A DNA stretch of 64,000 bases from Opisthocomus hoazin (taxonomy: Eukaryota > Chordata > Aves > Opisthocomiformes > Opisthocomidae). The notes beneath the pieces were generated by a model. The model saw nothing but the letters and a program-made list of their open reading frames with translations. It did no database searches and was not told the origin of the DNA. Location: assembly GCF_030867145.1 (NCBI RefSeq), contig NC_134414.1, positions 125,748,465 through 125,812,464 on the forward strand. The letters are read 5' to 3'. Below, piece after piece: positions 25,390 through 39,600 of this stretch. Made by a program: the position numbers and the translations under genes. Every line of letters begins with the position of its first letter. The stretch's first letter is position 1.

Positions 25390-28300
25390 ACCTTCTTTAA
25401 CAAAAGACTTAGTTCTGCAACAGCTTTTGGAGCACTTCTTACTATAGAATTGATTATTACCTGTGGTTTTAGGGTAGCAGATCTGTTTCCTTTTCCCTCT
25501 ATGACCATGAAGGGTTACATCACAGTGACACACTGGTGACCATGGTGCTGTCATGTCCACACTGCCATGCCATCACAAAGTGAAACAGAAAGGAAGCATT
25601 TGTAATACTGACCACCTTAAACGCAGCTGTAGGGAGCAGAAATTCTTCGCTGAAATACACACTATTATGAAACCCAGCTTTATGTTCCATCCCTTTCTCT
25701 CAAGAGTAGCTGTGACTTTTTGATCAGGGCAATTTATTTCGGTACCACCTGAAACATATTTTTTTAAATGGAGCCATGGGAGCTCTGTGGTGCTTGCCCC
25801 TGCTGAAAACTGTGTACAGCTACTAAGAAAATAAAACCTTCCAAGGCCATTAGACCTTGACCTCAAATCTTCGGAGGCAGCAAGGGAGATCAGCCAATGA
25901 AAGCATTTTCTGACAAATGTTTCATGATTGCTATGATCTGTCTTATAAAAACCTACCTTTAGTTAAAAATCACGTGGTGGGGACACAGCAGCACCATCTA
26001 AAAGCTAAGAGTAGTGACTGTGTATGCCCTGTGCTCTCTTCTCCCAAGTTTGACAGACTGATAACTGAGAACCTGAAGTTTCACTTTTACCTGAGTTTTT
26101 ACCTGGCAGTTAAGAGGCTACAGCAATACGTGCTGTTCAAGTTTCCCCTACAAGAGTCTCATTTAGAGCCAATATTGCATAAAGTTCAATCAGCTGACCA
26201 GCAGGTCATATTCTCGGACAGAACAGACTATTTAAGACAGACCAGATTCTCAAAATTTACTCCCACCACTTTTTCCAACAGCAACCCTGCACTGATACAA
26301 CCATTCATTTTGCAAGAAACAGGCAGCCATGTCTATTTAAATGCTCATAGTTAATTTAAACACCCTGCAAATTTAGAGCAAGACCACCACAGTTTTCATG
26401 ATCGGTGTCCTCAAAAGACGTTTTTCTCATAAGACAGCCAAATGAATGTGGGGGATCCTCCCACCCCAGCACAGGTAACCGTGCCTCTCCCCCCGTCCGT
26501 CCGTGTGTCCGTGTCGTCCCCCCCCCCCCCCCCCCCAGAACTCCCCTCTTGTCTCCCAACCACTCACACACCCACGACCTTTTCCTGCATGGGGTGCAGC
26601 ATTGCTGCTCTTCTGTGCTAAAAGCCATGGCATCTCTTCTCCAGTATTTCACGTTTTTCTTCAACTGCAGTAGCCCTGAGCTTTTCATTTCACCCCTCTT
26701 TTAGCATGCTTCACCTTCGCTTTGCACACCTTCGTAAGAAAGCCAAGAGTTCGTTAGTCCCCTGGTTGACTGTAACAGTCCACAGCCATTTGTGTGTAAT
26801 CTGGTTTTCCACTCTATTGCACAGTGGAGAATGCTTTTGACAAGGCATAATTGAATTGTGTCAGATGTCACTGAATAAAGGATAAAATTTGGTAAATACT
26901 GAAGTTGCCTTTATACGAGGCCTTCACTTCTTATTGTGCCAACCCCTCTGAAACTAACAGGGAAATTACTTTTTGTATGTTTGAAAAGGGAATGGCAGAA
27001 AAGCACGACAGTATTTGAGCTGCAGTTATCTCTGCTGCCTCTGAGGGATACTGGCACCGATGTGTGCATAATATGATTGTCAGTAGTTGCACAAACACTC
27101 TCTTAATTGCCTTCATTGGAGATCATGCAGATTTCTCTGGCTACTCCACAATAGAACAAAAATGGTCATTTGCTTGCCCGCATCTTGCTCACCTGCCTTT
27201 TTCCTGGGGCTGCAATTTCCTGTAAGTTAGAGAGGCTGACTTGTTTGCTACCCCATTTCCATCAGCGGATGGAATTTCTTTTGGATGGATTTATTTTCTG
27301 CTCATGAAATAGGAGGCAGGAGGTAGCAGAGGAATTAAAATGCAACTCCCTGGAAAAAAGGTGTAAAAAGGGAAAATGTTGCAGCTTTGTGCTGAAGGTG
27401 AGCAGAATTCATCTCAGGACACCAGAAGTATCTAAGAGGTACCTGATCAGACACGAAACCTTTTGCAGAAGTACCCTTGAGTGGAAGATGCTTCCTCACA
27501 TGTGTGAACCTTGCCCCTTAGCTCCACAGGCACGTCCTCCCACCCTTTCTGCTTTTACCTTCTCGCCCCTTCTCGCTCCACATGTGCATACCAAATCCCC
27601 ATCATCAGCCAGAACTGATTAGAACAGAACAAAAAAAACTCTGCAGCACCCTGGACCAGCATTCATCTGTTACAAAGCCAAATAAATATCACTTATTAAT
27701 TAGCCTCATTTTTTTCTCCCCTTTTGGTGCATGTTTAGACTAGTTGAAAGGAAACTCCAGGAGATCAGCAAATGGTTGTGCAGAACTCAGTGCAGCTTTT
27801 ACATACATCAGGAGGCCTTGCTGCATAATTTAGGTCTAATGCAATGCAGTTCACAGGGACTCGCCCATATGCTGAGATTGAGCAAAGCTCAGTTTTCAAG
27901 GATCCCTTTGTTCTTTCTGTGATTACCTAGCCCACGTTCTCCTCAACCATTCAGTTTAACCACATATTTTAATTCTGTCCCCGAGTAAGTTACATTCTTG
28001 GCTTTCATTTCAATTTCCACAGGGCAAATAAAACTGATGGAGAGCGTTTTGACAAGGGTATTGTTATTTCATCCAGCAGCCTGAGATGACTCCAAATCTG
28101 GATATTACATTTAATGTTTCTGGGACAGATGCTGCTAGGTCTTTTCATAGGAACACAATATCATCTGCATACATTAGTAACTTCTGTGCCTCAACTTGCA
28201 TACGCTTTATATCGTTCTAAGTTGTCAGAGACACTGCTGACAACTGAATACTAAAGTGGCACCTCAGACATTTCTCATCACAAAGCAGGGGAAAGGATAA

Positions 28301-30002
28301 CTAGGGAAGCTCATGCACCAAAAGGGAAGAGCACCTTGTGTATTTATTTCCTTCAGCTAAAGGTGCAGCAGTGAGACCCTATTCTGAGGGCAAGCTGCCC
28401 AACCCGTCCTCCTCCTAGTCACAGAAGCCTGAAGAACCAAAGCTACTGCTCACGATCAGCATCTGCTTTTTGGCAGCTAAGATTTTCTTCAGTTCAGGCG
28501 CTGTGCTTCTGAACACTGCCCTCTCACCGCTCTTGATACAACAGACAGGACCTTCCTGGTGGTCACATTGGTCCGAGTAGGGGCGAATGGTGAGTGCTCC
28601 GTGACCGTGGGTGCACTGGCAGAGAACTGGTGTGAATGAAGAGTGGAGGCTCACCAGTGTAACGAGGTGAGCAGAGAATAACGAAAGCGAAAAGCCACCT
28701 GAATATGCCAGAGACAAAAAGCAGTTTAGTCACAGGTCTAACAAGTATTTCTGAGCTCACAGCAACAGAATCACTGGAGAATTTCATGTAGAACTGCTGC
28801 ATTTCCAGCCTGGTTACATGGAGCTCCTTACAGAAGGCCTCAGGCAATCGACTTTATTCCTGCCTTTGTTAATGAGACACAGAATCACCAATCTGGTAGT
28901 TTTTCCAGTATTTACAAGTTGATATTCTTTTGTATTCAGAAAAAAAAAATCAAATCTGCATTAACAAATCATGTTTGTGATTGCAAAAAACCTCTAATTA
29001 CATATATACAGAGATGTACACACAAAACATATGAAATATATAAATGTACACAGTCTCACACGCAGACGTTTCCACACAAGCAACTCATCTATCAGAAGAA
29101 CAACTCTGTTCTTTAAAACATCATTCCTTAAAAACAATTATTATAAGCTTCAATCAGGGAAAGGACTCCTCTGCTCGGAGAGGGATGAAAAGGCTCCATT
29201 CTACTTACAGACAAAAGTTCAACCCAATACACACACTGTTACATGATCCACTCACAGGCAGAATTCAAGCACTGCTGGGCCACAAGTTTTTACACCCAAC
29301 CCACAGGCAGTACATAGGAAGACACAGTTAGCATGTGCACATGCATGAACATACGCATCTATGTCTCTATATTTATCCATAGCATTGTGTAGCAGAATAA
29401 AGGGAACTTATAAACAACATCAGTCCCCCAGCTGTCACAGGGACTCTCTTCCCTTACACACCACCAATATGACATAACGAATTCGCGTAACATTTCTTAA
29501 CTTGGTGGCACAGACCACCTCTCCAGATTGTCTGTTTTGCTTGTCACGACTGTAATTACGTAATGAAACTCTCTGAATACTGTGCCATTATTGCAGTTAT
29601 TAATTATTCTGCTTCTGTTTCAAATATGTGCTCTAGAGACTGCTGGATATACTGCATTACGCCACAAACTGAGTACCAAAGCAAAACACATCTAACTCTA
29701 CTATTTTAAGGACATTTCAATGTAATTTACTCTTTCAATTTATATTTTTGTAAGCTCAGAAACATAAAAAAACAAAAAGCTGGCATTGATACAGCTGCTG
29801 ACCTTTGCGACTGTAAACAAAAGATAATTTTTAACCAGTAAACAACTTAGCAAATATGAAACCTGTTTTGTCAGTGCTTGGAATAGTCAGCGCTTAAGAT
29901 GACAGACTCTGCATACAGAGTCCAGTTCTGACGGGAAAACAGATTTGTAGACGTGTGTGAGAAAGAATGCAGGATTTCCATGACTTCAGACCATTGAAAC
30001 CA
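25390..30002. other. Intergenic DNA between the CR1 element and the NSUN3 3' end
   Basis: No recognisable exon. The longest open frame here (25917-26354, 145 codons) has no family resemblance and no coding-like features. The stretch contains the CCGT/poly-C tract at 26494-26536. From about 28850 to 30005 there are candidate NSUN3 poly(A) signals on the minus strand, so the lower part might belong to a longer 3' UTR form. Confidence 0.5.
26494..26536. repeat. CCGT repeat followed by a 19-C tract
   Basis: A short CCGT-type microsatellite with CCGTGT interruptions (from about 26494) runs directly into 19 consecutive C (26518-26536). On the minus strand this is a long G-run that could form a quadruplex. 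Long G/C runs are prone to slippage and to sequencing error, so the exact count may not be reliable. Confidence 0.85.
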
Positions 30003-30008
30003 TTTATT
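30003..30008 (-). terminator. Candidate NSUN3 poly(A) signal
   Basis: The minus strand reads AATAAA here (TTTATT on plus), about 400 bases below the NSUN3 stop codon. That distance is normal for a 3' UTR. A second match lies at 28853-28858. Which one is used cannot be told from sequence. Confidence 0.4.
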
Positions 30009-30405
30009 TTAAAATATAGCATATTAAAATCAAATTAGTAATTAAAAAAATTTTAATTAGTAATTAAAAAAAACCAGAACAAACCTCAGTGCAAAAACCC
30101 ACCACATTAGGCCTCTATTCTAGAATACAAATCCATTTAAGAGCATCACCTTGAAAATAATACGAAGTTCCCTTGACTTCATGAGGACTTCAGAGGCCCA
30201 CAGGTCCACATTAGAAGACTCATTCAGTATTTCAAGCTAAGCTAAGTGTCTAGCCTCCCTTTTCTTAGGCCGCAGCTGATACAAAACTGCAGTGCTCTAA
30301 ACTCCGTTGCCTTGGATATGTTCATCTACACATACTATACTAGAAATAAATATTAATTTATCACATACTCCTTATAAAAAAAAAAACTAACAGGCATCAG
30401 ATGGA

Positions 30406-30667
30406 CTACATTTTCTTTAACTTGGCTACGTACATTGGACCCCATGCTCTCCCTTTCTCTGGGAGAACCAGAAGTTCATGCTGTTGCATACCACTGAGAA
30501 AAGTGAATTCCTGAGAAACAGCTTTGCCCATTTCACTTATGTCTACAGGCATAACATTACTGCAGGAGTTTAGAATGAGATTTACTACACTGCTGTTTTC
30601 TGCCTTTGAGAGAGTGCACGTAGAATAGACCAGAGATCCACCGGGACGCAATGCTTTAATAGCAGAC
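30406..30667 (-). CDS. NSUN3: NSUN3 last coding exon
   Basis: The acceptor ttctttgcag precedes the exon, which finishes a split Arg codon and runs through SAIKALRPGG to the TAG at 30406-30408 (86 residues plus stop). It carries motif VI, STCTLSKAEN, whose Cys codon (30616-30618) is the catalytic nucleophile of RCMT enzymes. The conserved tail block AWGPMYVAKLKK is present; the last residues are shorter than in human. Confidence 0.96.
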
Positions 30668-33600
30668 CTGCAAAGAACAAACAAACAAACAAAATCAACG
30701 TAAGAACTGACATACTGGGGTAAAGGGGGAACATGTAGGACTTATAAATCCAGGGTTATAAATAGGTATAAATCTATGTGAGAAAAATAACATAATGAAA
30801 CTGTCTTAACAGTATGTAATTGACAGTTCAGGAAACTACCTGCAACACATTTTGCTTTCTCATTTATTAATGTATTCTCAGTTAACTGAAGCTAATTATT
30901 TTACACAACAATGACAAGTAAAAAGCAGTATCCATTCGGAGTTGCAGAATATACTTCAAACATTTATATGTGCAACAGAACTGTGAAAATGCTGCAACTG
31001 TGCATACAAAATGGGTTACACCACATCAAAAGTTAGATACTTAGCTGCTTGCGTGAACAAATATCAGAATGTACAGTTGCAGTAACAGCCTGAACTAATT
31101 ACTGGGCTGTAATTTTACAAACATTTCTGTAAATTCTGCAACTTCTTTAGCATGTAAGAGGACTCAGGGGTTTCAGTGAGCTACTACTTTTCAACATGAT
31201 TTCCTACGGAAATACGACTTATTTGATCATATTGTCTGTTTATGTGCTCTTCAGCTATTAGCCTGTTGACAAATTTTGACTAAACAAAGGCAAAATAATG
31301 GCTTAACATTGCAAGCTTCCTGAAAGCTTCATGATTACTGGTGGACGGACAGAACAGAGATTCTTTTTCACTTCCTCACTAAAACAGGAGATTAAAGAGA
31401 CTGTTTACTTTCCATCAAAATAGATCTGCAAGGTTCCTTTTCAGACAGATAAAATATAACCTATGAGAGTATATAAATGAGATATGCAATCTATATTCAC
31501 CTATTGCAAATTAAGAGTATGGAAAAAAAATCCAAATCTTGTACCACAGAAGAGCATTCTTCAAATCTGGTGCCACCACATAACTGAAAGATGAAGCTAC
31601 ATTAAAAAAAGTTCTTTGTTATTGAAATGCTCTCTTAAAGTAATCCCTTCTAATCATACACTTTGGAGCCTTCAAGGACATAACAGCTGAAAGACTGAGT
31701 TGTAAACTAATATTCAAACAGATCACCTCACTGCTTCTGGAAAACAGATAGTACTGGGCTGAAGCAAATACCACATCAAAATATAATTGTTCCCTAAACA
31801 AAACTTCTTCTGTTTATAAACAAGAGAATCTGAACAGATGAATGCTGTTACTCAGCTTACAAATATCAGAGAGATAACAAGGCAGGCGCTCAGGGGCCTG
31901 CAAGTGTGTCACTGGGAATGTAGCAGGTGCACGAGGGCAGGGTAGATACCAGAGGCATGGACTCATGGAGCACAATAACACATGCAGTAATGCTGTATGG
32001 AAAGACACTGAATAATCTGAGATTGTTAGATAATACTGACAATACTGTATTAACACCATTGACACCCCTCCCCCCCCCCCAAAAAAAAATATGCAGGGAA
32101 AGGTAAATAGAAGGAAAAAAAAAAAGGAAAAAAAAAATCCCATATCCTCACACCAGATGACGTGAGCAGCTCCCAGATGCAGTGAGCCTGATTCCAAGCC
32201 CAGATAAACACAATGCCATTGAAACAGCAACTCCTCCAGAGGCAAGCTGAGGACTTGCTAAGGGTGGTATCTGAACAAAAACAGTTGAGAAAGGAAAGCA
32301 GAAAATACACGGGGAAAAAGACACGTCCTTTTAACAGGATTGGGCCTTTTCAGGAAAAGAATCAATAAAGAAAAGCCCCATCACAAGCAGGATCAAAGCA
32401 GATCACAGATCAAAGCTACTCTGAAAGTCCTGTCCAAAATAATAAGGAAACACCAGGACAAATGACTGTTTCAGACAGAGATAATACAACTCTGTTCACC
32501 TTCCCAGGTGACAACTCCTGCGTATTACACCCGATCTCTTTCTCTGGGGAGCCTACACATTAGCTTGCTCTTTCTTCTAGAGGTCTTGGTTACATTAATC
32601 AGCAAGCAAAGTATATATTTTACTGGAGTCCATACTACTCCAATTTTAGTTAGCATAAGAGAACAGAGCTCTCTCAACAGATGATGCTCCAAGAAAAATC
32701 AGTGTTTAATTCCTTTGTTGTATCCGTCTTTAGTAAAAAGATGGAGAGTGAACAGATGGCTAGCACATTTATTCTAAGTGAGCAAGCAGCTCAAGTTCAG
32801 CCTGCGGCAGGTAAAGAACAGGTTACAGAATACTTTGGCAGTCTGAATACTTCCAGTTTAACTGGGCCTAATGGACTCATTCTAGGATACTTCAAAAATT
32901 AGCTAAAGCTATCAGAAAACTGCAAGCTTATCTCAGACCTCTTGAGCAGCTTTTGAGAGTCCGCAAAAATGTTTAAGAATGTTTCAGACACAGGTTGATA
33001 TGGGACGACATTTACAACATGACCTTGAGACAGTAGAACAGAGCAGGTGTCATCCTAATGTCCCTTCCAGACCTCATTTTCTAAAATTCTGCTGTCACCA
33101 GCATGCACTTGAATTGCTCAGCTCCAGATATCCATCCTTCTTCCCCTCCGCATTCCAACACACACGCGCTCCTTCGCAGGCTACAAAAGCACCAGACTTG
33201 AGGCCTTTTGCTGTCTCCACTGTCTCTCCAGCTACCTTCCTTGTTTGCAGCTGTCCTGCTGCAGCTGTCCATGTAAAAGGGCAGGACTTCTGCTGCTGCT
33301 CTCTGGCCTGTCTGAGCAGCCATGGTGCACCCAAATTGTAAAGCAGAGCAGGAACACACAACCTTCACTTCTCGCGAACAACAAGCCAGCAAGAGAACTG
33401 TACACTGACCCCGGTCTCCTTGGACTCATACCAGTTCTGGAAAACATAAAAGCATTCTTTCCCCATGTAATAATGGCTCACTTTCTAGCTTTCACATTCA
33501 AACACAAAGAGAACAGAGCTGAAGTCTACATGGACTCTCACAGTTGAGCCTTATAAGGCCCCATCTACTCTACTCATTTTCATAGAATTTCCTGCTCCAG

Positions 33601-36600
33601 CTACACCTTTTCCATGTTTATGGGAACACCAAGCCATGAGAGGGAAGCTAGCTGGCTTGGAAATGAGGAAGTGTTTTTTGCATGACAATGAAGACATACT
33701 TTTGGCATACCTGATAACTTTACTCACAGAAGCAGATAATGGCAACTGCTTTCCTACCTATAAGACGGATACCACATGAACTTCTAAACAAGTAAGAAAA
33801 TTTTTTTACCACGTAAAAGCAGAAAAGGTAAAAGTAAATACCAAAAAACTAGATGTACCTACAGCTTACAGGGTTAATAGCCTGGACACTTGCCAAGTGT
33901 CCTTGTCTTACCATGTATAAAGTAACAACCATTCAAGTCAACACTTTCAAAGGCATCACGCTCATATAACTGAGTCATTGGTGCAGTGATTCAGAGGAAA
34001 AAGCAACACAGGCTTCTGAACAAAAACCCGAAAATCTCACATCAAAAACCCCCTAACCCTAAGCCTCCTTAGCTTGGGAATCTTCACTGGCCCATGACCC
34101 AAAAAGGTCAGGCTGCTCAGTGCAGTTATCTTCACTCTGAAGTCATGAATTAAAATATCTAAGGAGAATTACTTTATGCTGCAAGGTTAATCAATGTATC
34201 TATCCATCTTGTCAAGTTCAGCAACAGTTGTTTCAGAAGCTGTGTTCAAAGTCAACCGACCGCCATCCCTGATTAAGCCATGTTTGGCTCTTGATAAACC
34301 TGCACCGAGCTGCAAAATTCAAAGTGAAGAAGTGCTGGGCTCAAAGTCACAGGGTGATACTGCGCTGGGCTAAGCGGATTCAGGGAGTTTGGTCTCCTTG
34401 TCATTAGCATGACAGAATTCATTCATGAGAATTTGTTCCAATAAATTTAAGAAACTTAAACTTCCTCTCTAATCCACAGAGGGAAACAATCTTATCCAAG
34501 GGATAGGTCAGAGCTGGAGCATAACTTACAGATATCTATTAGAACCAACCACTGCTACTGTGACTCCACCATCTAAGAATATAAGATTCCTCTCCAGTTA
34601 GGTATCTTGTTTATCCCCCAAATCCTTACTCAAAGCTTGACTCTTAGCTGAAGGGATGTGGTGCCTGTTATAAGGTACTTTGTAACTTCCAAAACCAGGC
34701 TCCAAATCTAGAATAATTAAAAATGATGCTAGAAGACCCTAAAATATTTTTTCACCTTCCCCTTATTACAATACATTGTTTAAAAATAAAATACATTACT
34801 TAAAGTAATTCATCTGCAGTTATTTTTCTCTTAGTGGTACAGATGACCTTCATGTTTACTAAAGAACTAAAGTTTTCAGTTTAAATATAGATCTAGTTAT
34901 ACTTAATTTCATAATTTTAAATTCAGGTATATAACCATAATGAATTTCAGATGTTATAGGCACTAATACTGCAACGTTTCAAGCTTCATATGAAGAAATG
35001 TAAGAATACACATTAAAAGCACAGGAAACTTTTCCTGAAGCCTCTTGACTTGCGTACCTTTCCCTACAACCAGTTTTGTTTTAGTAACACGACAACACAT
35101 TAGTACTTGCAATCAAGACCTTAAAGAAGCAGCACTACTGTCGGCAGCTGACATGCGAAACTCAAGCTTTTATGTTGCATGCCATCATACTACACCAATG
35201 CAGAAGTGTGAGGTTATTGTTTTACCACCATAAAATAGCCAAGGCATAGCAGAAAAGACTAAAATTGGTGGAACGCATGACAATCCATTAACATGCCCTG
35301 TTTACTATGTAAGGCCTGTACACAAGATCTCCAAAGATAGTTCTTCCACGAGACAACATAAAACATTATGTAAAAGAAGTAATTACACTATAGAATTCCA
35401 AGTACTATTGGACATTTGTTACAAGACGACATACATGCTAAAGTCAGCTCTCTTCGGGGGTTCTGAATACAACTTTAGTACAAATGAGCATATCACAATT
35501 TAGGAGACTTCAGTGATATCAAATAGTCCAAAATTTTAATGGTATTTTCAAATCATCAATAACTTGGAATTACAACAGCTGGAAAACTGCAGGACAGAGT
35601 GAGATTCAACGGCACATCATTCTGTAGAAACTTGCCTGATGCTTCTCCAGGCTTGCTCTAAACTACTGACATTATCACTTAATAGCCACCGAATCCACTC
35701 TTAAATCTTTCTGGCACATAAGTGCAAGACACATCTTTAATCTAAACAAAAGGGTGGCTGATGTCCAGCCCATTCAGGAAGTACTCTAAAACAATTTAAC
35801 AAATGCAGATTGCTCCCCTCTTCATTCCAAATGAGATTTAAGTATTACCAATACTTCATATTTTTGTAGGGTGTGTCTTTGGATACAGGTTCAATGGCAC
35901 ATATTGTACTATGGAAGCCAGAGGTGCAGAAGATGCATTAATCTGTGTTATCCCATTGTATTACGGGAGTATTGGATAAAATTTTTAAAATAAATTATTT
36001 TGTTTATTTCTCAAGATTTACTTTAAATCTAACAATGGAGAAGACGCTAATAATAAATTGGGGAAAACAGAGCAGTATTATTATTTAATATCCCAGGGGA
36101 AAAAAGACCACTCAAGAGCCACATGACAATTCTAAAAGCAAAAAACTCCTACATGCAACTACAGCATAGTTAGCAAGAACCCAAAAAGAGGATTTTTCAC
36201 GCTTGCAGAAAATTAAACATGATAGGCTGACATTTCATTCATTCTAAAAGTCTTTGCGTCTCAAACATCCTTTTAAAAACAGGCAGACAATACATATATA
36301 TTTCATAGTATAGCTAGAACCTGCATGTCCAGCCTACTCCTCCTGTGCTTGGGTTTATGTACCATGCCACTGGAAGGGTCAGTATTAATTATGTTAATTA
36401 TTCAACCATTTTCAGTATTAAAGTAAAAAGATCACATATTTTAGGCAATTTTAAAATAATACAACACTTCAACAGTGCCATCTTTTGGCAACTGGGATGT
36501 ATTTCCATCTGATATGCAAGATAATGCCTGATCAGAATAAACACTGCCAACCCTTTTATAAGCTATTCAAGAAAAGAAGCATCTCAAGATGCACTTGTTT

Positions 36601-39600
36601 TACCCTCAATCCTATTCTTTTATTGACTCAAGATGCCACACATTTCCTTCCTGCTCTTATAAAAGTCCAGATACATCGTGGTAATATGGCCTGCATGTTA
36701 GGTTTTTTGATTTTTTTTTTTCTCCAAACCAAGCCAAAATGATAAGGTAATTCCTCCTATGTCAAAATGCCAGATTTTTTCATACTTTGTGATGGGTGGT
36801 CGCAGAGGTGCACAGGAGACAGAGACACTAGTCCAAGTATTCTCTCCATACCCCAAGCATGTATTACTTCTGCTCCTCTCTAAGCAAGCTTTGCTACTGT
36901 GGAAAGACATTGCGGTTCCGAATAACACAGTAGCAAAAGGAGAAACATGAAGCAAACTGCTCTTTTTCAACATTAGATCGAACTACAAATCGAAGTAGAC
37001 AGAGTCACGAAAAAAAAAAAACAAAAACCAAACACCACAAACCCAAAAACTGACCCTGTTCTGCCCTAGCCAAAATTTGTCCTGAAAATTTTGATAAATA
37101 ACATTTCTACAGCAAAGAAGTTTACATTCTTCTAAAGCAAAGACTGGACCTTCAGTTTAACGTTATTGAGCTTTCTCCTCTAATGCATGGTGACTTCTGA
37201 AACACTCACCCTGCTAACACAGGGCCATGAGACATCCTTCGCAATACCAGAACTGCACTGCCCTTGTAATGGTAACAGCTTGGTTTGTTTCCCATTCTCA
37301 GATACAGCAGCCACAAGTGCTAACGCAACGCTCAAGAAATTTGCTTCCACTCTCGACGCTGTGGCTGCCTCGCACACTCACATACTGGGTGTCCGCACGC
37401 TCAGCATCACTAACGGCAAGGCTGTTTCTAGCTGGCTAGCCTCCAGCAGCCAGAGGTAGTCCATTTCTCCTGCTGCCACAAACCTTCAATGCTTCCGTTG
37501 TTTTAGTCATCACAGAATTACCTTATACACTCTCAGAGGTCCATCCATCTTCCCAACTTTAATTTATTATTTGCAAGTAAAAAAAAAAATAAAGTGCAAG
37601 CAGAACCTTCGCAGCTAGGGAAGGGAGAATGAAAGACCTCTGAAGCCCACTACAGACTTTGACACACAGCTTTAGAGTTAGTATTTTTCATACAGCTTAT
37701 GAACCACACATATACATAGGAAGGACTGAAGGTGAAATCAAAGCAAAACTTGTGTCTGAATCTAAATCTGTGATCCCAAAACAGCTATCTTGCTTCTGGG
37801 TAGCTTATTTGTTTATTTGTGCATTTGATTATTAACTCAATTAACTTTGTTTTGCAACATATCATCATAAGAGACTTGATCCCTAAGTTACTCACAGGGA
37901 CTACCAAAGGCTTAATGAACCAGGCAGTACTTAAAACCAGAAACTGTTTATTTTAACATCTTTGATGGAAGACAAAGTGAAGCCACAAAAATGGCCACAG
38001 CACTCACTCTTTGTGAAGAAATTCAAGCCAACCATGACTCAGTAAAATGACTCATACCTCCAGCAATACAACCAACAGTGTTTCAGGGAATGGCACAGCA
38101 CAAACATCCCACATTTAAGCATACGAAATGAGAACAAAAAGGTTCCCTGTCCAGTCAGGAGCTATCTAACTGTTTTCATCCAGAGGGGCAAGGATGCACA
38201 GAGAGGGAACACAGTTTGCCCAGTAAGACACCCTGAACAGCATGGCCAATTTGGAGCCTGGGGCCAGCAGTCTACATAAACTATTGAGCTTTTCCAAGAT
38301 GGAAAGTGGTTAAAGAAGGAATTGTCCACATAACCCTCAGAAGATTTGCTGGTCCAACAGTTGCAATTCTAAAAAAAATCCCAGTGGAGCTACTTGACTA
38401 GACAGTTTTGTATAATGAGTGGGTTAAATGGTCTGCCACAGAGGAGCAAAGGGAAAAATTCCAGGCAAAGAGCTGAAGAATGGTGTGATGAAGTAATCCT
38501 CAATGCGATTTTCTCCACTTTCCTGTATGCCCTTTTTCCCTTCTCCACAGAAAATGGCATTCACTTCACCTCCTCAGCTCACCTCTCGCCCTCCGATGCC
38601 ATGGTTCAGAATTCCTCCAGGTCACTCCAGAATGCCCCTGAACTTCACCCAGCGAGCTCCTGCACAGGAGTCCAGCACACACTGAAACAAAAATTTATGG
38701 CAGAAGATGGCTGCCGTATTTCTGGAGGGACTCCCTTGTGCTTCTCCTGCCCTTGTAACATTCAGCCTTGCCCTCCTTTTAATGCCTGACACTAAAGCAA
38801 CTTCTACAACGGTAAATTTTTTTCAAGGTTCAAGACACTGGCTCTCCTTGCCTTTGCAATGCACATTAAAGGTTGAGATTTTTTTCATGAGTAGCAAATC
38901 ACAAACAAAACTGAATCACTTTGCCTGGACAGGACAGCTAGCTAATTGTGAGTATCTTCCCCTTTACTTCATTGTTACATGCCCATGTGCTACAAAGGCT
39001 TTTGTCTTAATCAAAGCAGAAATGGTACAGTGGTACCACATGCTAAATATATGAGGGTACATTTATAAAAAAAACAATTTTTGCCTTCACAATAACAAAA
39101 AGCACCCACAATTTAGAGCACATAATTCCTCTTCTAGGTATGTGTGCAAAACTCCACGTGTCAGTGAAAACAGAGGTGACACTGAATGCAGAAGGAGAAG
39201 TATCAGGATTTTTCCAGTAAATCACAGTATCTACCACATACTATGTGAAAAAGACTTTTTCAACAAATAAAATCTATGACTATATGTATTCTGCGAAACC
39301 ATGCCACTAATTTTCATACATCACAGAAAACAGAGTAGCTTGTAATTTCATGTTTGTTACGTTTGTGTCCCACGTTTTCACCGGAAGTTTTAACATTCAT
39401 TCTAGGTCAGATATATTTTCAAAGGTCTGGACTAGAGAAAATAAAGCTGGTCCTTGGCATGCAGATTAGCCTTTATAGGCTTTGGTTGTCAGTTCTACCT
39501 GATGAGTTAAGGGAAAATGTCAATCTCATTTTACTTCGCATGTGTGCAGATTGGTAAACCAGCACGCAAACTCGTTGCACGATCAGCAGCCTCTGCTCCG

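Noticed and set aside
25068-25508. 146-codon minus-strand frame
   Set aside because: It is the reverse strand of the CR1 3' end.
25917-26354. 145-codon plus-strand frame after the CR1 copy
   Set aside because: No recognisable domain, no splice signals that help, and no similarity to CR1 or retroviral proteins. Most likely chance.
31814-32245. 143-codon minus-strand frame rich in Phe and Gly
   Set aside because: It translates the A/C low-complexity tract at 32067-32139 and is intronic in NSUN3.
34045-34065. Telomere-like text (ccctaaccctaa)
   Set aside because: Only about two units and no array, so not an interstitial telomere repeat.
38394-38789. 131-codon plus-strand frame in the NSUN3 last intron
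   Set aside because: No recognisable domain and overlapping frames of equal quality; treated as chance.
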